Shown piece by piece: positions 44,075 through 52,735 of a stretch of 64,000 bases of DNA (its first letter is position 1; each line of letters starts with the position of its first letter). Made by a program: the position numbers and the translations under genes. Under the pieces are notes generated by a model that was not told the DNA's origin, did no database searches, and saw nothing but the letters and a program-made list of their open reading frames with translations. Location of the stretch: NCBI RefSeq assembly GCF_022750635.1, contig NZ_JAJKBG010000009.1:1-64000 (forward strand), given 5' to 3'. The stretch is from Brevundimonas pishanensis (lineage in GTDB: Bacteria > Pseudomonadota > Alphaproteobacteria > Caulobacterales > Caulobacteraceae).

Positions 44075-45229
44075 ATGAACGACAGATCAGGCCCCATACG
44101 GGTTCCTTTTCCTGACGTGCTCGATCCGCTCACCGGCGTGAGGTTCTTTCTCGCGCTCGGCGTCGTCCTGTTTCACTACCAGCTTCAATGGACGCTTCCC
44201 GACGAAGCCGTCGGGCTGTTGGATCGCGCGCGGCTAGGCGTGGACGTCTTTTTCATCCTGTCAGGCTTCATCCTCACGCACGTGTATCTGCAAGGGGACG
44301 GCTTCCCCGATTACCGAAGGTTCCTCGCGGCGCGGTTCGCGCGGATTTATCCGGCTCATCTGTTCATCCTGCTGGGCATGCTTGGACTTGTGTTGCTTGC
44401 GCCTCTGTTCGGCGTCGGATTGGAGCCGGGCCGCTTCAACCCTGCTGACTTCGCCGGCACTCTGTTGCTCGTCCAGGCCTGGTTACCGCGCGAAACCATG
44501 GTCCTGTGGAATGGTCCAGCCTGGTCTCTTTCGGCGGAATGGTTCGCCTACCTTGCGTTTCCCGCCTACGCCGCTCTGGCTCTCCGGCTGCGGGCGAGAC
44601 CGTGGGTCATCATCGCACTTGCAGCGATACTGTTCGTCGCGCTCGACGCATTCTATCGCGCTCAGTTCGGTCGGGTGTTGCCTCGGGCCGAGGACAGCAT
44701 GGGCATCCTGCGCATCGCCCCTGAATTCCTCTATGGCATAGGTCTCTACTACCTCGGTCAGCGCTGGACGCCGTCGCCCCGCGTGTCGGTCATGGGCGCC
44801 TTGGCGACCACGGCCGCGCTGCTCACTCTCATGCAACTCGGCGCCGACGACCGCATTATCGTCGCGGCGGCCGGTCCCTTCGTTCTGTCGCTCGCTCTGT
44901 TGGCCAAGGCACGTGTGCGGACCTGCCTGTCCCATCCCGTGGCCCTGTTCGCAGGCGAGGCTTCGTTCGCCCTCTACCTCGTCCACATCCCAATCCTGAT
45001 GGTTTGGCGCAACGCGGCGCAAGCGTTCTTCGGCTGGCCCGGTGACTACCGGATGGGCATGTCAGAGCTGGCCGCCATGCTGGTGTTGACGCTCGCCGCC
45101 GCCGCAGCCATCCATGTCTTCGTCGAGCGCCCCGGCCGTCGGCTGCTCCGGGCGTGGATGGCACCGCAACGCGCTGATCCCGTGGAAGCCAGACGATCCA
45201 TTCACAGCGATCAAGGAGAACCCTTTTGA
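44075..45229 (+). CDS. Acyltransferase 3 (OafA-like) membrane protein
   Basis: 384-aa acyltransferase-3 family protein with about ten membrane segments. N-terminal PLTGVRFFLALGVVLFHYQ carries the family's conserved Arg and His, and VFFILSGFILTHVY follows. Such enzymes O-acylate cell-surface sugars. ATG 44075 has AAGGGGGAG upstream; the track frame from 44009 is too long. Overlaps the next gene (TTGA at 45226-45229). Confidence 0.9.
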   Translation: MNDRSGPIRVPFPDVLDPLTGVRFFLALGVVLFHYQLQWTLPDEAVGLLDRARLGVDVFFILSGFILTHVYLQGDGFPDYRRFLAARFARIYPAHLFILLGMLGLVLLAPLFGVGLEPGRFNPADFAGTLLLVQAWLPRETMVLWNGPAWSLSAEWFAYLAFPAYAALALRLRARPWVIIALAAILFVALDAFYRAQFGRVLPRAEDSMGILRIAPEFLYGIGLYYLGQRWTPSPRVSVMGALATTAALLTLMQLGADDRIIVAAAGPFVLSLALLAKARVRTCLSHPVALFAGEASFALYLVHIPILMVWRNAAQAFFGWPGDYRMGMSELAAMLVLTLAAAAAIHVFVERPGRRLLRAWMAPQRADPVEARRSIHSDQGEPF

Positions 45230-45702
45230 ACCCCGCCAACTTGAACCGTCGCCTGCTGCTGGGCGTCGGCCTGTTCATCGGCTTGACCGGAACCGCCTGC
45301 GCTCAGACGCGTCCGTCGAGGAACCTGACGGTCTTCAAGACGCCGACCTGCGCCTGTTGCGACGGATGGATCGCGCACATGCGCGCGGCAGGCTTCAGCA
45401 CCACCATCACGGTTCTTCCAAGCCTCCAGTCGATCCGGAGCAGTCGGGGAATACCAGACGCGCTGGCCTCCTGTCACACCGGCCTGATCGATGGCTATCT
45501 GGTCGAGGGTCATGTGCCGGCTCAGGATGTCATCCGTCTGCTGGCCGAGCGACCGACCGCAATCGGTATCGCCGTGCCGGCCATGCCGCTCGGTTCGCCC
45601 GGCATGGAGACGCCGCAGGGACAAAAGGAGCCCTACGACACCCTGCTGGTGCTTCGCTCGGGCGCGACCCGCGTGTTCGCTCGCCACAACCAGCTGGCCT
45701 GA
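45226..45702 (+). CDS. DUF411 metal-binding exported protein
   Basis: 158-aa DUF411 protein with signal peptide (about 1-27, CAQ region) and the family signature FKTPTCACCDGWIAHM near the N-terminus, then IPDALASCHTGLIDGYLVEGHVPA with further Cys/His. The family is repeatedly found in copper and silver resistance loci. TTG start is supported by AAGGAG 7 bp upstream and overlap with the acyltransferase stop. Confidence 0.88.
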   Translation: MNPANLNRRLLLGVGLFIGLTGTACAQTRPSRNLTVFKTPTCACCDGWIAHMRAAGFSTTITVLPSLQSIRSSRGIPDALASCHTGLIDGYLVEGHVPAQDVIRLLAERPTAIGIAVPAMPLGSPGMETPQGQKEPYDTLLVLRSGATRVFARHNQLA

Positions 45703-45751
45703 CGCAGATCGCGCTCAGCCCATTCAGATCACCCACAATCCGGAGCCTGTA

Positions 45752-46243
45752 ATGTCTCGCACATCCCTTGCCCTCATCCTGTCGTTCGCCGTGTTCACGG
45801 CGACACCCGCCTTCGCCCAGGACCACGCTCACGGCCATGATCCCGCCGTAGGTTCGGTAGCTGTGGCAGCAGCGGACGCCGCCACCGCCGTTGATGCCTT
45901 TCACGCCGCGCTCAAGGCCGGCGATACGGCTGCCGCGCTGGCCCTGTTGGCGCCGGAGGTGATGATCTTTGAAGAAGGCGGGGCCGAGCGGTCGCGCGAC
46001 GAATACGCCTCCCACCACCTGGGCTCAGACGCCGCCTTCGCCGCTGCGTCTGAGGCGACGGTGACGCGGCGGTCCGGCTGGGCCGACGGCGATGTCGCCT
46101 GGATTACCAGCGAAGGCCGCACGACGGGCCAATTCAACAGCCGCGCCGTGGACCGGCTCACGACCGAGACGATGGTCCTGAAGCGGCACGCCGAAGGCTG
46201 GCGCATCCATCACATCCACTGGTCGTCGCGCGCCCCCAGTTAG
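45752..46243 (+). CDS. Exported SnoaL/DUF4440-like protein
   Basis: 163 aa with signal peptide (AFA|QDHAHGHD) and a His-rich N-terminus that may bind metal. The body is NTF2-like: VDAFHAALKAGDTAAALALLAPEV and MVLKRHAEGWRIHHIHWSSR. Role in copper resistance unknown. Third gene of the plus-strand set, 49 bp after DUF411, and convergent with copD. Confidence 0.82.
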   Translation: MSRTSLALILSFAVFTATPAFAQDHAHGHDPAVGSVAVAAADAATAVDAFHAALKAGDTAAALALLAPEVMIFEEGGAERSRDEYASHHLGSDAAFAAASEATVTRRSGWADGDVAWITSEGRTTGQFNSRAVDRLTTETMVLKRHAEGWRIHHIHWSSRAPS

Positions 46244-46255
46244 GCGTCCGCTACG

Positions 46256-47170
46256 TCACATGGCCGACGGCGGGGCGAGCGTGCCCATCACCGCGACGAC
46301 GGCCAGCAACGCAGCCCCGACCAGCGTCTCCGCGACGACGCTGCGTCGGAGCCGTTGAAGCGCCTGTCGAATGTCTTCGCCGCCCGCCAGCGCCGAACCC
46401 AGGACAGGTGTCAGGCGAAAGCGGTTTCCGGCCGCCAGGGCGAGCATCAGGCCGAACAACACGAGTTTGGCGATCAGAAGCTGGCCGTAGACGCTGGCTC
46501 CCAGGTCTCCAACGCGTGCGGGGCCGACCAGGAACCAACTGTTCACGAGGCCGGTCAGGACCAGCAGTCCGACGGCCAGGGTCCCAAGGCCGGCGAAGCC
46601 GTGCAGGGCGTTGTGGATGGTCAAATCGTCCGGCGCGGCCCGGCGCAGCAGGAGGATTGTCAAGGCTGCCAGAGCCCCCAGCCACAATGCGGCGGCCGCA
46701 GCATGGATGATGTCGGCAACAAGGTGGAGAAGCCCGCCAGCCCCCTCGGTCGCGGCCCCATGGCCGGTCCAGGCGAAGCTGGCGGCCACGATCAATCCTG
46801 CCCCCACCGTCAGTCCCCAGAGCGTTCGCCCAGGCTTCAGAGAGGCAAGTGCGACAAGGCTGAAAATTGCGACGACAGCCCGAGCGACCATGGCCATGCC
46901 CAAGGTCGTGCCGGTGACCATGAAGGATAGCGAAGCGGGCTTGACGGCTTCGCTCAACGAACCCGCCATGACGGCGGTCTGCATCACCAAGGCGGCCAGT
47001 GAGCCTATCGCCACGACGACCGACGAGACGATCAACGTGGGACGCGCCCAGGTCAGGTTCAGGGCGTCGCCGCCCTTGAAGCTGTAGAGCAGGAACAGCG
47101 GCGCGCCGAGAAGGACGACCGCACCGCTGTATTGAAGCCAGCGGAGGGCGATGATCGCGAATTCGAGCAC
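46256..47170 (-). CDS. copD: CopD copper resistance membrane protein
   Basis: 304-aa inner-membrane protein with about eight hydrophobic segments and the CopD features WLQYSGAVVLLGAPLF at the start, LLHLVADIIHAAAAALWLGALAAL in the middle and a VNSWFLVG segment later. Works with CopC in moving copper across the inner membrane. It follows copC by 4 bp, forming a copCD operon separate from copAB. Confidence 0.92.
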   Translation of the reverse strand: MLEFAIIALRWLQYSGAVVLLGAPLFLLYSFKGGDALNLTWARPTLIVSSVVVAIGSLAALVMQTAVMAGSLSEAVKPASLSFMVTGTTLGMAMVARAVVAIFSLVALASLKPGRTLWGLTVGAGLIVAASFAWTGHGAATEGAGGLLHLVADIIHAAAAALWLGALAALTILLLRRAAPDDLTIHNALHGFAGLGTLAVGLLVLTGLVNSWFLVGPARVGDLGASVYGQLLIAKLVLFGLMLALAAGNRFRLTPVLGSALAGGEDIRQALQRLRRSVVAETLVGAALLAVVAVMGTLAPPSAM

Positions 47171-47174
47171 GGCG

Positions 47175-47537
47175 TCAGCGCACCGAGAAGGTGTAGGAAC
47201 CCGTCATCCGGTGGCCGTCGCTTGACGCGATGCGCCAGTCGATACGGTAGGCGCCAGCAGCCAGCGGGCGGGCCAGGGTCCCTGTCAGGGTTTTACCGTC
47301 TTCAGCAACCGAATTCCGAAGTGGGACCTTCTCCCCCGCCGCATTGACGACGTCAAAGCCGGAAAAAGCGGCAACAGAGCGCTCGCTGAAGGTGAGCGTC
47401 AGTGTCTGAGTCGCAGCCACGGTCGAGTTGGGCGCGGGGTTTGCGCTGACCAGACGGGCGTGAGCCGCCGCCGGTCCAGCGGCGAAGGTTACGACCGCCG
47501 CGACGGCGATGAAGGGCGCGGGATTGAAGTTACGCAT
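47175..47537 (-). CDS. copC: CopC periplasmic copper chaperone
   Basis: 120-aa CopC: signal peptide ending AAA|HARLV, so the mature N-terminal His is the first copper ligand; then SANPAPNSTV, LTLTFSE and the C-terminal WRIASSDGHRMTGSYTFSVR with the second His site. ATG 47537 follows GGAGA. The frame upstream to 47606 is not used. Confidence 0.93.
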   Translation of the reverse strand: MRNFNPAPFIAVAAVVTFAAGPAAAHARLVSANPAPNSTVAATQTLTLTFSERSVAAFSGFDVVNAAGEKVPLRNSVAEDGKTLTGTLARPLAAGAYRIDWRIASSDGHRMTGSYTFSVR

Positions 47538-47877
47538 AATCGTCTCCAGACATTGGCCGATCCTGGCCCTGTGTATCTCTACGCGCCCGACCGGTGCTTC
47601 CCTCAAAGGTGGCCGATTCAGGGTCCGACGCTGGAGACGTCGACACCCTCATCATGTTGGTCATCTCCGGCGCGATGGCCGCCCATCCGGACGGCTGCGG
47701 TTCTGAGCCAGCCTAGGGCAACTCTCTAAATCGCGTGCTAGCCGCCCTCGCCATGGCCGCACGCTGACCTCGGGGGGCAGGGATACGGGGTCTGCACGCC
47801 TTCAATTAACGCCGACTGCGCGAGAAATCAGCGGCATTCCACGGTAAGGTGACCGAGTTCATGGACGGGCTTCAGTC
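47538..47877. other. Intergenic stretch before IS6 cluster
   Basis: About 340 bp holding the copC promoter side and then sequence with no gene I can support. Confidence 0.5.
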
Positions 47878-48693
47878 GGTGCCGTCATGTTAACTGGGTC
47901 CAGTCAAAAGTACCCCTTCCCTGCAAAATAACAGGCTACCGCCGCCATCCAAGCGGCATCCGCATCGGCGCGAAAACGACGAAGTGTGGATCTGCTGATG
48001 AGATGGCGCTGGATATTGAAGGTGTTGTAAATCGCCGCGTTGGTGGTGAGAAATCTCTGGGCTGAAGCTTGAGTTTTGAACCTCTGCTGCTGCCGTTCTC
48101 GTCGTCGGATCGGCAGGTGAGAATTCTCAACGCGGTTATTATCACGTAGCCGGCTAGGGCGATGTAGATGGCGCAGTTCCAACTGTTCAAGCGCCGCACC
48201 ATATGATGCCAGTCCATCAGTTGTGATGGTTTCCGGCTCGACAGGTTGGTTGCGCAAAAGACGTCTGATCAGCTTCAAAGCCGCCTCTGTGTCCCGCCGG
48301 CGCTGGACGATGACGTCTAAAACCTCGCCTTCGTCGTCGACCGCCCGCCATAGATACATACGTCGGCCACCGATCTTGCAAACCATCTCATCGAGATGCC
48401 AACGGCCTGTGGGTGACCCACGTCGCTTCTTCAACCGCCTTGCAATCAATGGCCCAAACTTGATCGTCCAGCACCGGATCGTTTCATAGGTGACGTCAAT
48501 TCCGCGTTGCGCCATCAGTTCCTCAACATCGCGGAAGCTTAGGCTGAAACGAAAGTACAGCCACACGGCATGGCGGATCACATCGGCTGGAAAGCGATGA
48601 CGTTTAAACGATAGCGGCTTCATAAACCGCCTTCTCAACCAATGGCTTGAAGCCTTCTAAGTGGAGCACCTTTAGCGTTAGACTGACAGCACC
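47878..48693 (-). mobile_element. IS6 variant II, complete
   Basis: 816 bp from GGTGCCGTCATGTTAAC to ...GACTGACAGCACC. Flanking 8-mers differ. First member of a three-copy tandem cluster. Confidence 0.9.
47904..48623 (-). CDS. IS6-family transposase (variant II)
   Basis: 239-aa DDE transposase (D78, D136, E166). The start is MKPLSFKRHRFPADV. The C-terminus is nine residues longer than sister copies (CYFAGKGYF) because their stop codon is read through here. Otherwise intact. Confidence 0.9.
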   Translation of the reverse strand: MKPLSFKRHRFPADVIRHAVWLYFRFSLSFRDVEELMAQRGIDVTYETIRCWTIKFGPLIARRLKKRRGSPTGRWHLDEMVCKIGGRRMYLWRAVDDEGEVLDVIVQRRRDTEAALKLIRRLLRNQPVEPETITTDGLASYGAALEQLELRHLHRPSRLRDNNRVENSHLPIRRRERQQQRFKTQASAQRFLTTNAAIYNTFNIQRHLISRSTLRRFRADADAAWMAAVACYFAGKGYF

Positions 48694-48782
48694 TAAACGA
48701 TAGTGGCTTCATAAAACGCCTGCTCCACCAATGGCTTGTAGCCATCAAAGTGGAGCACCTTTAGCGTTAAACTGACAGCACC
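48694..48782 (-). mobile_element. IS6 right-end remnant
   Basis: 89 bp repeating only the right terminus and the first transposase codons of variant II (ends TTAAACTGACAGCACC). Directly adjoins the complete copy, as left by IS-IS recombination. Confidence 0.8.
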
Positions 48783-48836
48783 CATGGAAACATCTCATTT
48801 CCCCGAGCGCATGTAGCTGGCCGTCATCACGTCGTC

Positions 48837-49645
48837 GGTGCTGACAAGTTAACTGGGTTGAGCCAAAATCAGCCCTCCCCTTCCCGATTTCAGGCTGCTT
48901 TCGTCGCTGCCAACCAAGAGGTATCGGCCTGACCCCGTAGTAGACGGAGGCCAGGCCGGGAAATCAGGTGCGGTTGAAGATTGAAGGCGTTGTAAATCGG
49001 GCCGTGGCTGGAGAGAAATCGCTGGGCTGAACCCTGCGATTTAAACCTCTGCTGCTTTCGTTCTCGCCGTCGAATGACGAGGTGAGAATTCTCGGCGCGA
49101 TTATTCTCGCGCATCCCACCTGGATGATGACGCCCTCGAAGATTCAGGACTTTCATCGCCGCGCGATAAGACGCCAGTTTATCCGTGACGATCGCTTCCG
49201 GATGAACGCCTGTGTTGCGGAGCAAACGCCGCAGCAGCTTCAAAGCCGCGTGCTTGTTGCGTCGCTTTTGAACCAGCACATCAAGCACTTCGCCCTCATC
49301 ATCAACCGCGCGCCACAGATACATGCGGCGACCACCAATCCTGACAACCACTTCATCCAAATGCCATCGCCCTGTTGGGCGATCACGAGTTCGGCGAATG
49401 TTCGCAGCAATCAGCGGACCAAACTTGTTCACCCAGCACCGGATGGCTTCGCGGCTGACTTCAATCCCACGTTCCGCCATCAATTCTTCCACGTCGCGGA
49501 TGCTCAGCGTGAAGCGAAAATACCAGCGCACCGCCTGACATATGATCGATCCCGGAAACCGGTGACGCTTGAACGATAAGCCAGACATGAAAGCCTCCAG
49601 ACTTCACCTGAAGTGGAGACTTTTTAGCGTTAGACTGTCAGCACC
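48837..49645 (-). mobile_element. IS6 variant I, complete
   Basis: 809 bp, the same length as the copy at 3846-4654, from GGTGCTGACAAGTTAAC to ...GACTGTCAGCACC. No flanking direct repeat. Confidence 0.9.
48890..49588 (-). CDS. IS6-family transposase (variant I)
   Basis: 232-aa DDE transposase (D78, D136, E166), with a small number of substitutions relative to the copy at 3899-4597 (for example VVRIGGRRMYLW). Intact. Confidence 0.92.
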   Translation of the reverse strand: MSGLSFKRHRFPGSIICQAVRWYFRFTLSIRDVEELMAERGIEVSREAIRCWVNKFGPLIAANIRRTRDRPTGRWHLDEVVVRIGGRRMYLWRAVDDEGEVLDVLVQKRRNKHAALKLLRRLLRNTGVHPEAIVTDKLASYRAAMKVLNLRGRHHPGGMRENNRAENSHLVIRRRERKQQRFKSQGSAQRFLSSHGPIYNAFNLQPHLISRPGLRLLRGQADTSWLAATKAA

Positions 49646-49655
49646 CCGTTTCAAC

Positions 49656-50470
49656 GGCGCTGTCAGCTTAACTGAGCGAAGCCGAAAGCCCCCCAGCCTG
49701 CTCATTTTCAGACGGTAGCCGCCGCCCAAGCGGTATCAGCATCGACGCGAAGGCGACGAAGTGTGGATCTGCTGATCAGATGACGCTGGGTGTTGAAGGT
49801 ATTGTAGATCGCTGCGTGAGTGGTGAGAAATCTCTGGGCTGAGGCTTGCGATTTGAACCTCTGCTGCTGCCGCTCCCGTCGACGGATCGGCAGATGAGAG
49901 TTCTCGACACGGTTGTTATCTCGCAGTCGGCCGGGTCGGTGAAGATGCCGCAGTTCCAACTGCTCAAGCGCCGCACCGTACGACGCCAGCCCGTCCGTTG
50001 TGATGGTTTCTGGCTCGACCGGTTGATTGCGCAAAAGACGTCTGATCAGCTTCAAAGCCGCGTCTGTATCCCTTCGACGCTGGACGATGACATCTAAAAC
50101 CTCGCCTTCGTCGTCAACTGCGCGCCACAGATACATGCGCCGTCCTCCGATCTTGCAGACCATTTCATCGAGATGCCAACGGCCTGTCGGAGGCACTCTC
50201 CGCTTCTTCAGCCGCCGTGCAATCAGAGGCCCAAACTTGATCGTCCAGCACCGGATCGTTTCGTAGCTGACGTCAATTCCGCGTTGCGCCATCAGTTCCT
50301 CGACGTCGCGGAAGCTAAGATTAAAGCGAAAGTACAACCACACGGCATGACGGATCACTTCGCCTGGGAAGCGGTGTCGCTTAAACGATAGCGGTTTCAT
50401 AAAACGCCTTCTCCACCAATGGCTTGCAGCCTTCGAAGTGGAGCACCTTTAGCGTTAGACTGACAGCACC
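49656..50470 (-). mobile_element. IS6 variant II, complete
   Basis: 815 bp from GGCGCTGTCAGCTTAAC to ...GACTGACAGCACC. Separated from the preceding variant I copy by only 10 bp. Confidence 0.9.
49708..50400 (-). CDS. IS6-family transposase (variant II)
   Basis: 230-aa DDE transposase with D78, D136 and E166. Its N-terminal half is almost identical to the copies inside the two compound units. Intact. Confidence 0.92.
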   Translation of the reverse strand: MKPLSFKRHRFPGEVIRHAVWLYFRFNLSFRDVEELMAQRGIDVSYETIRCWTIKFGPLIARRLKKRRVPPTGRWHLDEMVCKIGGRRMYLWRAVDDEGEVLDVIVQRRRDTDAALKLIRRLLRNQPVEPETITTDGLASYGAALEQLELRHLHRPGRLRDNNRVENSHLPIRRRERQQQRFKSQASAQRFLTTHAAIYNTFNTQRHLISRSTLRRLRVDADTAWAAATV

Positions 50471-50518
50471 GGAAAATCAGAGTGCCAAACAAGCACTCTG
50501 ACCAAGTCATTTCAGCAA

Positions 50519-51496
50519 TCAGGGGCGCAAAAGAACCTTGCCGGTCTTGCCCGGCGTCAAGGACGCCTTAACAGCCTCGGAAATCTGGGCGAGATCAAAC
50601 ACAGCCTCGACCGGCAGCTTTAATTCTCCTGATACAACCAGTTGAAGAAGCTCGCCGATCAAAGCGGCCCGTTTGGGTGCGGGCATGGCAGCGCTGACTT
50701 TCGAGCCCCAGAACCCCTTAACCACGGCCTGTTTGAAGATAACGTCGCCGGAAGGGATCTGCATGGGCTCACCGCCCATGGTTCCGAACGAAACAAGCAG
50801 CCCGTTCTCGCCCAGCAAGCCTATCAGGTCGCTGCTGGCCTTGCCGCCAATAGAGTCAACGGCAGCTTTAATAGAGGCATCTCCCACAAGGCTGCGAACC
50901 GTGTCCTTCCACGATCCGGATGCTGTGGAAACAGCATTACCGATACCGACGAGGGCCAACTCCTCGATCCCTGCATCACGGCGAACCAGGTTCACGACAT
51001 TAATCCCGCGTGCCTTCGCCAACATGGCAAGCGTTTTGCCGACCGCCCCATTGGCAGTGTTCTGGATCACCCAGTCACCGCTTTCTACGCCAAGGAAATC
51101 AAGCAGGGCGATCGCGCTGAAAGGCATGGCAATCAGTTGGGCGGCCGCTTCATCGGGGATAGCATCGGGCAGCGGCACCAAACCGCCCGCAGATGCCAGA
51201 AAATACTCTGCCCAGCTTCCGTGAACACCGGCAACAGCCACACGCTGCCCCACAGAAATGCCCGTCACATCGGGCCCCAGCGCATCCACCACACCTACGG
51301 CCTCGCTGCCACCGATGGCAGGCAGATCCGGTTTGTAACCATACTGCCCGCGCACCGTCCAAAGGTCGTGGTTATGAATAGGAGACAGTATAGTCTTGAT
51401 CCTCACCTGCCTTGGGCCAGGCTCCGGAACGGCACTCTTCGCCAGCGCGAGAACCTCGGCGGGTTCGCCGAATGTCTGGTGGACAGCACTACGCAT
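50519..51496 (-). CDS. Zinc-independent MDR oxidoreductase (enoyl reductase/quinone reductase-like)
   Basis: 325-aa medium-chain dehydrogenase/reductase. GroES-like N-terminal domain (IHNHDLWTVRGQYGYKPDLPAIGGSEAVG), then a Rossmann NADPH fold (VIQNTANGAVGKTLAMLAKARG). It lacks the structural-zinc Cys cluster and resembles MECR/ETR and quinone oxidoreductases. Substrate unknown. Starts 16 bp after the Ohr stop, so it is the second gene of an ohr operon and may handle electrophiles made during oxidative stress. Confidence 0.87.
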   Translation of the reverse strand: MRSAVHQTFGEPAEVLALAKSAVPEPGPRQVRIKTILSPIHNHDLWTVRGQYGYKPDLPAIGGSEAVGVVDALGPDVTGISVGQRVAVAGVHGSWAEYFLASAGGLVPLPDAIPDEAAAQLIAMPFSAIALLDFLGVESGDWVIQNTANGAVGKTLAMLAKARGINVVNLVRRDAGIEELALVGIGNAVSTASGSWKDTVRSLVGDASIKAAVDSIGGKASSDLIGLLGENGLLVSFGTMGGEPMQIPSGDVIFKQAVVKGFWGSKVSAAMPAPKRAALIGELLQLVVSGELKLPVEAVFDLAQISEAVKASLTPGKTGKVLLRP

Positions 51497-51512
51497 GTCG
51501 CTCTCCGGTCTT

Positions 51513-51920
51513 TTAAAGTGCAGTCACGTGCAGGCGCACATCGACATTGTTGCGTGTCGCATTCGAATACGGACACGCATGATGCGCAGCCTCGACAAGC
51601 TTCTCAGACTGTTCGGTGTCGATGCCGGTGGTCTCGACGTAGATATCAATATCGAGTGCGTAGCCCCCATCACTGCGCTGACCGATGCCGACCTCGACCG
51701 AGGTCTTGCTGGTGACTTCCAGCTTCATCTGCCCTGCGATCATCGACAGGGCGCTGTCAAAGCAGGCCGCATAGCCAAGGGCAAACAACTGCTCGGGGTT
51801 GGCACCGACTTCGCCCGTTCCGGGGCGCGCCAGATCAAACGACAGACCACCATCATCAAGCGCGGTGTGTCCTGAACGTCCACCGGTCGCAGTGGCACGG
51901 GTTTTGTAGAAAATCTTCAT
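51513..51920 (-). CDS. ohr: Organic hydroperoxide resistance protein Ohr
   Basis: 135-aa Ohr/OsmC thiol peroxidase reducing organic hydroperoxides. The two catalytic Cys are in YAACFDSAL (about 52) and HACPYSNAT (about 116), with the Ohr-type N-terminus KIFYKTRATATGGRSG. Length typical. No OhrR/MarR gene is adjacent; the nearest regulator is the GntR gene 101 bp upstream on the same strand. Confidence 0.93.
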   Translation of the reverse strand: MKIFYKTRATATGGRSGHTALDDGGLSFDLARPGTGEVGANPEQLFALGYAACFDSALSMIAGQMKLEVTSKTSVEVGIGQRSDGGYALDIDIYVETTGIDTEQSEKLVEAAHHACPYSNATRNNVDVRLHVTAL

Positions 51921-52021
51921 CGTTCAATCCTCGGAGCTGAACTGGAATGAAACCTGTTTAGCCCCCGGACAACGAGAGACCAGTCACATAAGCTTGAGGC
52001 TCGTAAGACACGGGTCCGCAC

Positions 52022-52642
52022 TTAACGTGCAGACACCCTTTCACCGTGCCAGATATGGGTCTCTAGCAGAGAAGCAGCCATGTTGTAATCGCCGCTTTCC
52101 AGACACTCATAGATACGCTGGTGATCATTGCTGTACCCCGGCTTCCAGCCTTCAGGACTGCCGTGGCGCAGAGCATTGCGCGAGAAAGCAATGTTGAGAT
52201 CCCTGACCGCATCCACCAGCCGCGGCATCAGCGACAACTCGGCCAGCGCCACATGAAAAGCCCGGTTGGAAGCCTCCCACGCCACCAGATCGGTTGCCTG
52301 ATCCCCGGCAACCAGAGCTTCCTTGACCTTGGCCAGTTGTTTGGGCGCCAGTCTGCCCGACAACGTTCGCAGCCCCATAACTTCTAGCGCGCTTCTCATG
52401 CGCGCGATTTCGCGTGTATCCCCGCTTCCCAACGGGGCCACCCTCATGCCGCGGCGCGGTTCGCTAAAAGCAAGCTTGCGGATTTCAAGGCGCAGAAAAG
52501 CTTCGCGAATTGGCACATGACTGGTGTTGAACTCATGCGCAAACACCTCCTGCCGCAGGCGCTCTCCCGGCTTCAAATCGCCAATGATGATGCGCTGGGC
52601 CAGCTCGTCCGCGATACGTTCAGCCAAAGTCGGTTCACGCAT
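52022..52642 (-). CDS. GntR/FadR-family regulator
   Basis: 206-aa regulator. N-terminal winged HTH (LAERIADELAQRIIIGDLKPGERLRQ, HVPIREAFLRLE) and an FCD ligand-binding domain with metal-type His (NRAFHVAL and HQRIYECLESGD, TH near the end). The ATG overlaps the palindrome ATTATCGATAAT (52641-52652). A second copy of the same core overlaps the start of the divergent TonB receptor. Probably represses the receptor and itself in response to a small acid. Confidence 0.9.
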   Translation of the reverse strand: MREPTLAERIADELAQRIIIGDLKPGERLRQEVFAHEFNTSHVPIREAFLRLEIRKLAFSEPRRGMRVAPLGSGDTREIARMRSALEVMGLRTLSGRLAPKQLAKVKEALVAGDQATDLVAWEASNRAFHVALAELSLMPRLVDAVRDLNIAFSRNALRHGSPEGWKPGYSNDHQRIYECLESGDYNMAASLLETHIWHGERVSAR

Positions 52643-52652
52643 TATCGATAAT
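52641..52652. promoter_or_regulatory. Candidate GntR operator 1
   Basis: Perfect 12-bp palindrome ATTATCGATAAT over the GntR start codon; core TTATCGATAA shared with 52726-52735. Confidence 0.6.
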
Positions 52653-52725
52653 CTATGGCGTTTTTGAATGACATAATGGCTGCCATGCTCCAGCTAGACG
52701 CAACTTGTCAAAGTTCTTCTGGATT

Positions 52726-52735
52726 TTATCGATAA
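52726..52735. promoter_or_regulatory. Candidate GntR operator 2
   Basis: TTATCGATAA ending at the ATG (52735) of the TonB receptor. Same core as operator 1, about 84 bp apart (8 helical turns), suitable for looping or dual repression. Confidence 0.6.
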